This document shows positions 15,554 to 22,591 of a stretch of 28,989 bases of DNA, in pieces. The translations under genes and the position numbers were made by a program. Positions within the stretch are counted from its first letter, which is position 1; the number at the start of each line of letters is the position of its first letter. This DNA is from an uncultured bacterium. GTDB lineage: Bacteria > Planctomycetota > Phycisphaerae > Sedimentisphaerales > Anaerobacaceae. The notes under the pieces are model-generated. The model saw only the letters and a list, made by a program, of their open reading frames with translations, made no database searches and was not told the DNA's origin. Where the stretch lies: the NCBI GenBank assembly GCA_913009865.1, contig CAJVYK010000003.1, positions 1 through 28,989 of the forward strand. The letters are read 5' to 3'.

Positions 15554-15726
15554 TTTGTTCTGTTGAAAACTTGTCATCTCGACCGGAGCGATGCGCAGCA
15601 TCGCGAAGTGGAGAAATCTGTTTTTCCCTCGGCTGCGCTGGGGACAGGTTTAATAGATTTCTCGGCTTCGGCCTCTGCGAGGCCTTCGCTCGAAATGACG
15701 TTGGCGACTGTTTTCAACAGAGCAAA
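15554..15726. repeat. 173-bp palindromic element with nested inverted repeats (MITE-like)
   Basis: The outer arms TTTGTTCTGTTGAAAAC (15554-15570) and GTTTTCAACAGAGCAAA (15710-15726) are inverted repeats matching at 16 of 17 positions. Inside, GTCATCTCGA (15573-15582) pairs imperfectly with TCGAAATGAC, ending near 15699, and GAGAAATCT pairs with AGATTTCTC. No transposase frame is present. The layout suggests a non-autonomous mobile or extragenic palindromic repeat. It lies between the feo promoter and the tRNA gene. Apart from the promoters, I see nothing else in 15445-15831. Confidence 0.75.
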
Positions 15727-15791
15727 GCATTTCAGAATACTGTTGCCTATATAAAGCGTAGCTTGCAGCTATGAGGGTTTGACTTTTGCGT

Positions 15792-15820
15792 TTGACTTTG
15801 CCGGCAGCTACATCTACAAT
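15792..15820 (+). promoter_or_regulatory. Promoter of tRNA-Pro
   Basis: TTGACT (15792-15797) and TACAAT (15815-15820) are spaced by 17 bases. The start point would fall near 15827, just ahead of the mature tRNA 5' end at 15832. Both boxes match consensus at five of six positions. Confidence 0.65.
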
Positions 15821-15831
15821 GACCCAGTCAT

Positions 15832-15906
15832 CGGGGCGTGGCGCAGTTTGGCTAGCGCGCGTGACTGGGGGTCACGAGGTCGCAGGTTCAAGTCCTGTCG
15901 CCCCGA
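15832..15906 (+). tRNA. tRNA-Pro, anticodon GGG
   Basis: A complete cloverleaf can be drawn. The acceptor stem is CGGGGCG (15832-15838) with CGCCCCG (15899-15905), with discriminator A at 15906. The anticodon stem CGTGA/TCACG encloses the loop CTGGGGG, whose central anticodon is GGG. The T arm GCAGGTTCAAGTCCTGT contains the canonical GGTTCAA. The 3' CCA is not encoded. Confidence 0.95.
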
Positions 15907-15934
15907 TTTTTCGGGCTTTTGCCCGAAAAATCGG
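15903..15934 (+). terminator. Strong palindrome overlapping the tRNA 3' end, probable terminator
   Basis: CCGATTTTTCGGGC (15903-15916) and GCCCGAAAAATCGG (15921-15934) form a perfect 14-bp stem with a TTTT loop. It begins inside the tRNA acceptor stem, so forming it competes with tRNA folding. There is no T run after it, although the stem itself contains five A-T pairs. Termination or a processing signal are both possible. Confidence 0.5.
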
Positions 15935-15950
15935 AGAGCAGTAAAGAGGC

Positions 15951-16050
15951 GAGAGTAGAAAGTAGAGCAGGTTGTCTGCTGCGCAGACAATAATGGTGTT
16001 TCGACAGCGTAAAACCCTCTACTGCGGTCTACTCACTACTTTCTACTCTC
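15951..16050. repeat. 100-bp element flanked by perfect 15-bp inverted repeats
   Basis: GAGAGTAGAAAGTAG (15951-15965) and CTACTTTCTACTCTC (16036-16050) are exact inverted copies. Inside, TTGTCTGC and GCAGACAA (15972-15990) form a perfect 8-bp hairpin with a TGC loop. The right half also holds loose repeats of CTACT words. It sits between the tRNA and the ribosome binding site of the four-helix-bundle gene. Confidence 0.75.
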
Positions 16051-16064
16051 AAAAGGAAAATGCC

Positions 16065-16427
16065 GTGGCTTTCGCATTCGAAAAACTTAATGTTTATCAG
16101 AAGTCAGTTAATTTCGCTGACGAAATATGCAGCCTTACCAGCAGTTTCCCGAGAGGCTATTACTTTCTCGTAGACCAACTCAATCGGGCATCTTTGTCAA
16201 TTTCAGCTAACATCGCCGAAGGTAATGGAAGATTCACAAAAGCCGACCGGAAGAATTTTTTCATTATTGCTCGCGGCAGTATACAGGAATGTGTTCCGCT
16301 GCTGGAGCTTGCAGTTCGCAGAAAATTTATCGAGCTGGATGCCCATCAGATGTTACGCAATAATCTGGAAGAAATTGCCAAAATGCTCTCCGGCCTGATA
16401 AACGGTTTGGAGAAGCGAAAGAGCTAA
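16065..16427 (+). CDS. Four helix bundle protein (S23 / 23S rRNA intervening-sequence family)
   Basis: The 120-residue protein has the family pattern: FEKLNVYQKSVNFADEI at the start, FPRGYYFLVDQLNRASLSISANIAEGNGR in the middle, and a helical C-terminus (SIQECVPLLELAVRRKFI). It forms a small four-helix bundle; its cellular role is unknown. The start is GTG at 16065, because the family begins a few residues before FEKL and AGGA lies seven bases upstream. The frame is open further upstream only through the inverted-repeat element. These genes are often found in 23S rRNA insertions or scattered next to repeats; here it lies beside a tRNA with no rRNA nearby. Confidence 0.9.
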   Translation: MAFAFEKLNVYQKSVNFADEICSLTSSFPRGYYFLVDQLNRASLSISANIAEGNGRFTKADRKNFFIIARGSIQECVPLLELAVRRKFIELDAHQMLRNNLEEIAKMLSGLINGLEKRKS

Positions 16428-16440
16428 TCCAGCTTTCGCT
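16414..16440 (+). terminator. Hairpin at the end of the four-helix-bundle gene
   Basis: AGCGAAAG (16414-16421) and CTTTCGCT (16433-16440) form a perfect 8-bp stem across the stop codon. No T run follows closely, so termination is uncertain. Confidence 0.3.
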
Positions 16441-16484
16441 ATTAGTATTGAATCTGGTTTTAGAGCGTTAACCAAACTTGCTTA

Positions 16485-16512
16485 TTGAATAAAGACAGGC
16501 AATTGTTAGAAT
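16485..16512 (+). promoter_or_regulatory. Candidate promoter for the frameshifted zinc-ribbon gene
   Basis: TTGAAT (16485-16490) and TAGAAT (16507-16512) are spaced by 16 bases, about 48 bases ahead of the ATG at 16560. The gap 16441-16559 contains nothing else that I recognise. Confidence 0.4.
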
Positions 16513-16559
16513 AGTGCACTGATGTTGAGAAAAAAATACGTTTTGCAGGCATAAAAGAT

Positions 16560-17056
16560 ATGTTAACTCAATGCCCATACTGCAATGCGAGATTTCAAAT
16601 TAATGGTAAGCACAAAGGTCAAAATGCAAAAAGTGCAAACAGTCATTCGAGGTAACCGAATATGTAGATTTACTGCCGCAAACTACCGTAGAAACACCGC
16701 ACAATATGTCCAGAATTCCTAAATCAATAACATCTTCAATTGGTATTTTTTCAACAATCATAGGGATTTTACTTGGTGTTATTTCAACTGCCATCACTAT
16801 TTTTATAGCTATTGCCACAATTGCTTTTACAGGGTACTATCTTCACAGCTTTAGTTTATTCTTTGTAATTCCGATTGGAGCACTACTTGCGGGTGCTTTA
16901 TGTAGCAGCGGCCTTTTCTTAGGGCTTCATTTTTGCCGTAGAAAGTCAGTTACTTTTCACAACTTCATAGCTTTGTGTTTGGGTGTTATACCAATTGCGC
17001 TTAATAATTGGTATCAGAAGTATTCATCAGGCTCTGCAAACTGCTACAATGATTGA
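16560..17056 (+). pseudogene. Zinc-ribbon membrane protein gene interrupted by a one-base frameshift
   Basis: The frame from ATG 16560 reads MLTQCPYCNARFQINGKHKGQ, then leaves the expected frame and stops at 16655. In the frame one base back, the text continues as KCKKCKQSFEVTEYV, completing a CxxC...CxxC zinc ribbon of the MJ0042-type finger seen at the N-terminus of many membrane proteins. It then runs through about three hydrophobic segments (in 16730-17020) to a TGA at 17056. Adding one A to the AAAA at 16621-16624 joins the two parts exactly. The joined product would be about 165 residues. The break may be a true mutation, a sequencing or assembly error in a short A run, or, less likely, programmed slippage. 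The function is unknown. Confidence 0.7.
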
Positions 17057-17057
17057 C

Positions 17058-17159
17058 ATGTGTAACACTTCGTCCAAAAATTACAAAATAGCCATAATAG
17101 CGGCAATAGCAGCCGTTTTGAGTGCACTTGCAGCTTGGTTTGCTGTCCTTACTACATAA
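17058..17159 (+). CDS. Possible 33-residue single-pass membrane peptide, perhaps the start of a broken gene
   Basis: ATG 17058, overlapping nothing and one base after the previous stop, opens a short frame with one hydrophobic segment (IAIIAAIAAVLSALAAWFAVL) ending at TAA 17157. The same frame resumes after the stop with a polar, charged stretch from 17166 to about 17350 before running antisense into gnd. The two parts may be one former gene with a stop mutation, or the frame may be chance. No convincing ribosome binding site is visible. Confidence 0.25.
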   Translation: MCNTSSKNYKIAIIAAIAAVLSALAAWFAVLTT

Positions 17160-17351
17160 AAACGGATGCTATACAGAAATAAGAGTAATAGGGTGCAGTT
17201 TGACGACAGTTCTAAAATCGTCCACACCAAGTTTGAGCGATATGAATCGCTCGAAACAGAGCAGGTGGACATCCGAACAAACGATGATATGTCATCCGGA
17301 ACTGATAATATCGAAAAGCTGCTGACTTTGCAGACCAAATTACCCGGGCGT

Positions 17352-18788
17352 TCAAAACAGTTCATTTTTCAGCTGTGGCGGGGCCAGCCATTCGGTATGA
17401 AAAACGCCTTTCCTGTCGAGACGTTCGTATGTGTGTGCGCCGAAGTAATCACGCTGGGCCTGTATCATATTGGCGCTAAGTCGTTCAGTGCGGTAGCTGT
17501 CGTAGTAATTCAGAGCTGAGCTAAAGGCCGGAACAGGAATACCCAGCTCGGCAGCTGTAATAATAACCTTTCTCCAGCTGGGCTGAGCGCTCTGAACAAT
17601 CTGCTTGAAATATGGGTCGAGCAGCAGGTTGACCAGGTCGGATTTGTGGTCGAAGGCCTCCTTGATTCGGCGCAGGAAGTGTGCCCTGATAATGCAGCCG
17701 CCCCGCCAAATCATCGCAATTCGGCCAAAGTCCGGTTTCCAGCCGTATTCCTTCGCCGCTGCAGCCATAAGCGCAAAGCCCTGCGCGTACGAGCAAATCT
17801 TCGAGGCATAAAGGGCATCGTGGATGGCGGTAATAAATTCGGCCTTGTCGCCGGTATATTTACCGTTCGGCCCGCTTAGCTGCTTCGATGCGGCGAGCCG
17901 CTCGTCTTTGACGGCTGAAATGCAACGTGCGAAAACGGCTTCTGCAATCGTTGGCGCTGCAACGCCCAAAGCTAAAGCGCTTTGAGAAGTCCAGGCACCG
18001 GTACCCTTTTGCCCTGCCTTATCGAGAATCATCTCAACCAGCGGATTGCCGGTAACAGGGTCTTTCTTCGAAAGGATATCGGCGGTGATTTCAATGAGGT
18101 ATGAATCAAGGTCGCCTTTATTCCAATCGGCGAAGGTCTTGTGCATTTGCTCAGCGCTCATTCCCAAAGCGTTTTTCATCAGATAATAGGCCTCGCAGAT
18201 TAGCTGCATATCACCATACTCAATGCCGTTGTGAACCATTTTGACGTAGTGGCCGGCGCCGTTATCGCCGATGTAGGTGCAGCAGGGTTGGCTATCGACC
18301 TGGGCAGAAATCTTAGTGAAGACCGGTTCGGCCATAGCGTAGGCCTTTTCGCTGCCGCCGGGCATAATCGACGGCCCCTTTAGTGCACCTTCCTCGCCGC
18401 CCGATACGCCGGTGCCGATGTAGAGCAGACCTTTTCCTTCGATTTGACTGCATCGTCTAATCGTATCAGGAAAATGGCTGTTGCCGCCGTCGATAACTAA
18501 ATCACCTTTTTCAAGGTATGGCAGAATCTGCTCGATAACCATATCGACGGGTTTTCCCGCCTTGACCATAAGCATCACTTTACGAGGTTTGCTGAGCGAG
18601 GCGATAAAATCTTTTACCTCGTAGGCGGGGATAATGTTTTTGTCTTTGGCCTTACCTTCGGCAAAATCCTTTGTTTTCTGCGTTGTGCGGTTAAAGACCG
18701 CGACAGTAAAACCCTTGCTTTCCATATTCAGCACGAGATTTTCGCCCATTACAGCCAGGCCCCAAAGTCCGATGTCTGCTTTTGCCAT
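17352..18788 (-). CDS. gnd: 6-phosphogluconate dehydrogenase, decarboxylating
   Basis: The enzyme oxidises 6-phosphogluconate to ribulose-5-phosphate and CO2 in the oxidative pentose phosphate pathway. The 478-residue length is that of the long dimeric form. Motifs include the nucleotide-binding GLWGLAVMGENL (8-19), VFNRT (31-35, consistent with NADP+), GTGVSGGEEGA (125-135), the catalytic Lys183 and nearby Asn187 in HYVKMVHNGIEYGDMQL, and the C-terminal GVFHTEW. A GAAAGGA ribosome binding site precedes the ATG, directly followed upstream by the TGATTAT tandem repeat. No zwf or pgl is next to it, and it appears to be monocistronic. Confidence 0.96.
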   Translation of the reverse strand: MAKADIGLWGLAVMGENLVLNMESKGFTVAVFNRTTQKTKDFAEGKAKDKNIIPAYEVKDFIASLSKPRKVMLMVKAGKPVDMVIEQILPYLEKGDLVIDGGNSHFPDTIRRCSQIEGKGLLYIGTGVSGGEEGALKGPSIMPGGSEKAYAMAEPVFTKISAQVDSQPCCTYIGDNGAGHYVKMVHNGIEYGDMQLICEAYYLMKNALGMSAEQMHKTFADWNKGDLDSYLIEITADILSKKDPVTGNPLVEMILDKAGQKGTGAWTSQSALALGVAAPTIAEAVFARCISAVKDERLAASKQLSGPNGKYTGDKAEFITAIHDALYASKICSYAQGFALMAAAAKEYGWKPDFGRIAMIWRGGCIIRAHFLRRIKEAFDHKSDLVNLLLDPYFKQIVQSAQPSWRKVIITAAELGIPVPAFSSALNYYDSYRTERLSANMIQAQRDYFGAHTYERLDRKGVFHTEWLAPPQLKNELF

Positions 18789-18807
18789 TTCGTACTATCC
18801 TTTCAAA

Positions 18808-18920
18808 TGATTATTGATTATTGATTATTGATTATGGAAAAAATAGGAAAAAATGGAAAAAATGGAAAAATAGAGACGGAAAAATAGGGGGAAATAGGGA
18901 AACATGGAAAAACAGGCCGC
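18808..18920. repeat. Tandem TGATTAT array followed by GGAAAAAAT-type purine repeats
   Basis: Four exact 7-bp units TGATTAT occupy 18808-18835. They are followed to about 18920 by degenerate repeats of GGAAAAAAT and GGAAAAATA words. The tract starts four bases upstream of the gnd ribosome binding site, so it forms the gnd leader on the minus strand. It also separates gnd from the divergent glycosyltransferase. Confidence 0.85.
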
Positions 18921-18980
18921 CATAGGATATAATTCATAAAGCAAGAAAAAGCCGCTTCTATAATTGAGGACAAAACCATA

Positions 18981-19709
18981 ATGGAGCTATCCATTGTCAT
19001 ACCGGCGTTCGAGGAAAGTAAAAAGATTGGCCGGGACGTTGAAGCGGCTGTAACATTTTTAGAGAGTAATCATCTTGCCGGCCGGATAATCGTCGTCGAT
19101 GACGGCAGCAGCGACAACACATCAGAAAACGCAAAAAACGCCGCCCCCCCTCTATCACCAGGAATATCGCTTAAGGTTATCCGACACAATAACCACAGGG
19201 GCAAGGGCCACGCTGTTCGGGCCGGCATAAAAGAAACAAGCGCCGAATATGTGATGTTCGCCGACAGCGGCTGTTGCGTGCCTTATGAAAATGCCTTGCA
19301 CGGCCTGAAATTACTGAAGAGCCGGACGTGTGATATAGCGCACGGTTCGAGAAAACTGCCGGAAAGCAAAATTGGAAAGCCCCAGAGTTTGTACCGGCGA
19401 ATCTGCTCGGCAATTTTTCACTGGTTTGTAATTTACGGTATGAAAGTCCCTTGTGAACTCACCGATACACAATGCGGTTTCAAGATATACAGGGGCGATG
19501 TTGCGCGAAATTTATACGGTCAGTGTATTACGGATGGATTTATGTTCGATGTGGAAATCATAATGCGTGCCAGAAAACAAGGTTTCAGGATAAAAGAATT
19601 CCCCATCGAGTGGAGCTGCGACCGCGACAGCCGGCTCTCGCCGACGCGAAGTTTACGGCATGTCGTTGGCGAACTGATAACCATCAGGCGGGCCATGGCT
19701 ATAAAATAA
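18981..19709 (+). CDS. Family 2 glycosyltransferase, dolichyl/polyprenyl-phosphate sugar synthase-like
   Basis: The 242-residue protein has a GT-A fold: LSIVIPAFEESKKI (3-16), IIVVDDGSSDNT (36-47), HNNHRGKGHAVRAGI (69-83) and TDTQCGFKIYR later in the chain. This resembles the dolichyl-phosphate glucose/mannose synthase group, which loads a sugar onto a lipid carrier for membrane glycosyltransferases. The usual DAD/DAG metal-binding motif reads FADSG (93-97), keeping the first Asp only. There are no clear membrane spans. GAGGA lies upstream of the ATG. A lipid-linked sugar made here could feed an Agl23/PMT-type transferase such as the one at 20969, but that link is inference. Confidence 0.87.
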   Translation: MELSIVIPAFEESKKIGRDVEAAVTFLESNHLAGRIIVVDDGSSDNTSENAKNAAPPLSPGISLKVIRHNNHRGKGHAVRAGIKETSAEYVMFADSGCCVPYENALHGLKLLKSRTCDIAHGSRKLPESKIGKPQSLYRRICSAIFHWFVIYGMKVPCELTDTQCGFKIYRGDVARNLYGQCITDGFMFDVEIIMRARKQGFRIKEFPIEWSCDRDSRLSPTRSLRHVVGELITIRRAMAIK

Positions 19710-19710
19710 T

Positions 19711-19889
19711 ATTAAAAATCAAATATCAAAATGTAAAATTAAGGAAGTCATCCCGCACCAAAATACAACAATCGCAGAGTTTGTTAAGCAATGAGTATTG
19801 TCCGGCAAAAGATATTTATTTTGGTGCGGGATTCAATAATTTTGATTTTTAATTTATGACATAGGTATCTTTAATTTTTGCATTTTTTC
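19711..19889. repeat. AT-rich inverted-repeat element, copy A
   Basis: ATTAAAAATCAAA (19711-19723) and TTTGATTTTTAAT (19841-19853) are perfect 13-bp inverted repeats. Nested inside, ATCCCGCACCAAAATA (19750-19765) pairs exactly with its reverse complement at 19817-19832. The block at 19735-19754 (AAAATTAAGGAAGTC then ATCCC) and the TTTTTAATTTATG block (19846-19858) recur in the second copy at 24932. It fills the gap between the convergent glycosyltransferase and apbE genes. Confidence 0.8.
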
Positions 19890-19899
19890 TCACTACACA

Positions 19900-20964
19900 T
19901 TACTTTAGCAGATTACCCTCTTTCCACAGACCGAAGTGCAAAACCCTGTCTTTGTGGCCGTCTCCACCCTCCTGCCGCATTACGACCATAGCCAGTACAC
20001 CAGGATGGCTCAGGCAGTATTGCTTAATCTCATCGGTGCTCATAACCATAAAGGCGGTTGAAAGGGCGTCGGCGGTTGCAGCATCAGGAGTACATGACCA
20101 TGCGGCACTTATGGCGCCGGCCGGCTGAGCGGTACGAGGGTCGATGATGTGCCGGCCCTTCTGCAAACCTGAGCCGCTTACAGCCCGGTCCTTTAAATAA
20201 AGGCGAGCTAAAATTCGTTCGTGATTATCAGGACTGCTTAACGTGAGGGGCCAGTCCTGTGCCCCGGCTGGCCCTGTACCGCTCTGGTGCAGGGCTGGCG
20301 CGCCAACGGCCAAAACAGAACTGCCGCCCCCGTGAATCAGAGCGGTATCAATATCCCAGTCACGAAGCAACTCGGCCATCCGGTCAACCGCATAGCCCTT
20401 GCCAATGCCGCCAAGGTCAATCTGCACCTGCCCTGTACCACTCTGGTGCAGGGCATGCCCCGTACCGCTCTGGTGCAGGGCATGCCCTGTAAGCAACTGC
20501 ACCGTATGCTCGGCTTCGTCCAGCTTTATAAGATGTGAGCCGCTGCGCTGACGAGCAAGGGTCAATTCTGCTTGAGAAGGTGTGCGCATTGTTTTGTCCT
20601 CGTTGAGCCAGCAGTCCCGCAAAGCCCCAATGGTAATATCAAAAGCCCCATCGGTCTCAGTGTGCATACGGGCAGAAAGCTGCAGGCATTCGAAGGCGGC
20701 CAGCCCAATCTGCAAAGGCCGATGGGCGGCGAGATTGTTTATCCGCGAAATGTCGCTGTTTTCGATGAATCGGCTAAGTTCGCCCTCGAGTCGAACAAGC
20801 TCATCGAAAGCAGCCCAGGCCGCCTGCTTAGCGTAGCGGGCACGACTGCCCAAAATAATAACCTCAAAGGTAGTCGCCATTGCCCTATATGAAAAACGGT
20901 GCGTCCCGGAGATTGAATCCAAAGCGCTCTTGACAATAGAAATATCAGGTTGCGATTGAGTCAT
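19900..20964 (-). CDS. apbE: FAD:protein FMN transferase (ApbE family) with in-frame palindromic-repeat insertions
   Basis: ApbE enzymes cleave FAD and attach FMN covalently to a Ser/Thr of target proteins such as Nqr/Rnf subunits and extracytoplasmic flavoproteins. The 354-residue protein shows MATTFEV (29-35), the FAD/Mg-binding DLGGIGKGYAVDR (183-195), HIIDPRT (272-278) and DAATADALSTA (294-304). No signal peptide or lipobox is visible, unlike many ApbE proteins, so the start or location is uncertain. Residues 161-178 contain HALHQSGTG twice in tandem, and 224-231 contain ALHQSGTG again. These are encoded by copies of a 25-bp palindromic DNA repeat and are not part of the ApbE fold. Both insertions fall next to, not inside, conserved motifs, so the enzyme may remain active. 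It is the last gene of a three-gene operon, four bases after the Agl23-like gene. Confidence 0.9.
   Translation of the reverse strand: MTQSQPDISIVKSALDSISGTHRFSYRAMATTFEVIILGSRARYAKQAAWAAFDELVRLEGELSRFIENSDISRINNLAAHRPLQIGLAAFECLQLSARMHTETDGAFDITIGALRDCWLNEDKTMRTPSQAELTLARQRSGSHLIKLDEAEHTVQLLTGHALHQSGTGHALHQSGTGQVQIDLGGIGKGYAVDRMAELLRDWDIDTALIHGGGSSVLAVGAPALHQSGTGPAGAQDWPLTLSSPDNHERILARLYLKDRAVSGSGLQKGRHIIDPRTAQPAGAISAAWSCTPDAATADALSTAFMVMSTDEIKQYCLSHPGVLAMVVMRQEGGDGHKDRVLHFGLWKEGNLLK
20271..20295. repeat. 25-bp palindromic repeat inside apbE, unit 1
   Basis: The arms GCCCTGTACC and GGTGCAGGGC pair except for one wobble position, around a five-base centre GCTCT. Read on the minus strand it encodes ALHQSGTG in the ApbE loop at residues 224-231. 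Confidence 0.9.
20430..20492. repeat. Tandem 27-bp array of the same palindromic repeat inside apbE
   Basis: Units begin at 20430, 20457 and 20484 (the last truncated to nine bases), each 25 bp plus a two-base AT spacer. The 27-base period is a multiple of three, so the reading frame survives and gives HALHQSGTG twice. Units differ by single bases (A/G at the centre, one T to C in an arm). Confidence 0.92.
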
Positions 20965-20968
20965 TTTT

Positions 20969-22591
20969 TTACCTGCCGGCCTGCGTCTGTAATGGTATCG
21001 ACTGCGCCTGATGCCGCTGGTAACTGTCCCACAGCTCCTTCGTCACAAAGCCAAGCAACTCAACCTGCGGACGTAATTCGATATACGAATCAAAAAGGGG
21101 CACATATAAATTCCTTTTCCCAGGGGGCGGCAGTTCATATAGCTTTCTCATAAGGGCCGGCTTCACACTGGGCGATGCAATGATAACGGGCGCAGCTGGT
21201 ACGTTATCATCAACCTTGTTCCACCAGCCAACATTGGTAAAGGCACGCAGATACCAGGGAAGAGGCCAATAGTCATCATCGGGGCAGATAACCTGAATAT
21301 ACATTTTAAGCCCGTCCGGGCTTGCGCCGGCTATATCCTTCACTCGCCCAGCTATGGTGAACACATCCTTAGTCGGCTGAGCATAAACATAAGGATTACG
21401 AGTATCGGTATAGAATTTGTAACTGGCAAGGTAGGCCTGCCAGGTGAGCTGAGCTGAAGCGGCAAGCAACAGCAAACAAACGAGTACCCTGGTCAAAACC
21501 TTTGGCGACAGCTTTATTACCGCCACCGCCCCGACAGCGGCCAGCAGAATCATACCATGCAGAAACCCCAACATACACCAGGGGGTCTTATAGGGGATTA
21601 CAGAATACAACACAGTCATTATTAAGGTGTAAAAGGCAATGAATCGAAGCAGGGCAAAATTAACGCCGGCAATGCCTTTTCTCGTCACCGCAACTATAAA
21701 ACCAACCACAGCTAAAATGACGATAAGAGCTTCGCTCCACACCGGACCTGCAGCTACCTTAAAATAGATGAGCATTTTGAGATAATAATACCAGGGATGA
21801 TTATGCAGACCATTTCGGCCTGCCCTGCTGAAATAGGTCGAATAGGTACGAATCGAATCCAGTATCCCGGTCGGATTGGTAAAAAATGACGAGTAGAACA
21901 AAGCTGAAACTATCGCAGCAGTTATAAGAGCTGCGACTGCATGCCTGGGCTTTACTATCTCTTTAATACTCAAGACAGAGCCATCCTGCCGGCGCTGCAT
22001 CAGGAGCATAATCAAAACGGCCAGCAGCATCGAACCAAAGGCAATGATGGATGTTTCTTTGGTTGCGTGCATCAGCCCCAGAGACAGAGCTGTCAATAAA
22101 GCCCACTTAATGCTTTTGTTTTGAGTATAGCGGTAGCCGAAAGTAATTGCCCCGAAGGTGAAACAGACCAGCAGCATTTCCTGGATGTAATAACGACTGT
22201 AGAAAACAAACGCCGGCGAGACAGCGGTCAGTACGGCGGCACAAACTACGGCCGGCCGGCCCAGACCATCAGTTAGCAGCCAAAGCAGCAGCACCAGACA
22301 CACACCAAAAAAAACAGGCACAATACGCAGGGTGAATTCGCTGAGGTCGGATAACTTTCGGGCCGAACTGAGCCGGGCGGGAATCAAGGTCAGGTAGTTA
22401 AGCGTCGGGCCGTGGTATTCATCGGGGTTATAGCGATAGCTGCCTTTCTCCAGCAGCTCGCCGAATTTGACAGCGTGGACGGCCTCATCGCCGTGCATTG
22501 GACGCTGCTCCAGCAGCGGCAGGCGCAGCGATATAGCAGCAATTGTCGCGACCAAAAACAAAGGTACGCAACATTTCCGGAAATATTTCAT
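20969..22591 (-). CDS. Multi-pass membrane protein of the Agl23 / TIGR03663-like glycosyltransferase group
   Basis: The 540-residue protein has about ten hydrophobic segments and the N-terminal signature RPMHGDEAVHAVKFGELLEK (31-50) followed by YNPDEYHGPTLNYL. The acidic DE pair after the first membrane segment is shared with PMT/ArnT-type (GT-C) glycosyltransferases. The family is annotated in archaea as flippase-activity-associated Agl23. It probably transfers, or helps deliver, a lipid-linked sugar on the outer side of the inner membrane. A soluble C-terminal part (about 430-540) would be extracytoplasmic. Its ATG overlaps the stop of the upstream lipoprotein gene by ATGA, and apbE follows four bases after its stop, so all three are co-translated. 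Confidence 0.83.
   Translation of the reverse strand: MKYFRKCCVPLFLVATIAAISLRLPLLEQRPMHGDEAVHAVKFGELLEKGSYRYNPDEYHGPTLNYLTLIPARLSSARKLSDLSEFTLRIVPVFFGVCLVLLLWLLTDGLGRPAVVCAAVLTAVSPAFVFYSRYYIQEMLLVCFTFGAITFGYRYTQNKSIKWALLTALSLGLMHATKETSIIAFGSMLLAVLIMLLMQRRQDGSVLSIKEIVKPRHAVAALITAAIVSALFYSSFFTNPTGILDSIRTYSTYFSRAGRNGLHNHPWYYYLKMLIYFKVAAGPVWSEALIVILAVVGFIVAVTRKGIAGVNFALLRFIAFYTLIMTVLYSVIPYKTPWCMLGFLHGMILLAAVGAVAVIKLSPKVLTRVLVCLLLLAASAQLTWQAYLASYKFYTDTRNPYVYAQPTKDVFTIAGRVKDIAGASPDGLKMYIQVICPDDDYWPLPWYLRAFTNVGWWNKVDDNVPAAPVIIASPSVKPALMRKLYELPPPGKRNLYVPLFDSYIELRPQVELLGFVTKELWDSYQRHQAQSIPLQTQAGR

Noticed and set aside
16615..16630. Programmed -1 ribosomal frameshift in the zinc-ribbon gene
   Set aside because: The run is only AAAA with no standard X XXY YYZ heptamer and no obvious downstream stem; a mutation or sequence error is simpler.
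20430..20492. CRISPR-like or minisatellite array of purely noncoding origin
   Set aside because: The units are palindromic with only a two-base spacer and lie inside an intact apbE frame, so they are reported as an in-gene palindromic repeat.
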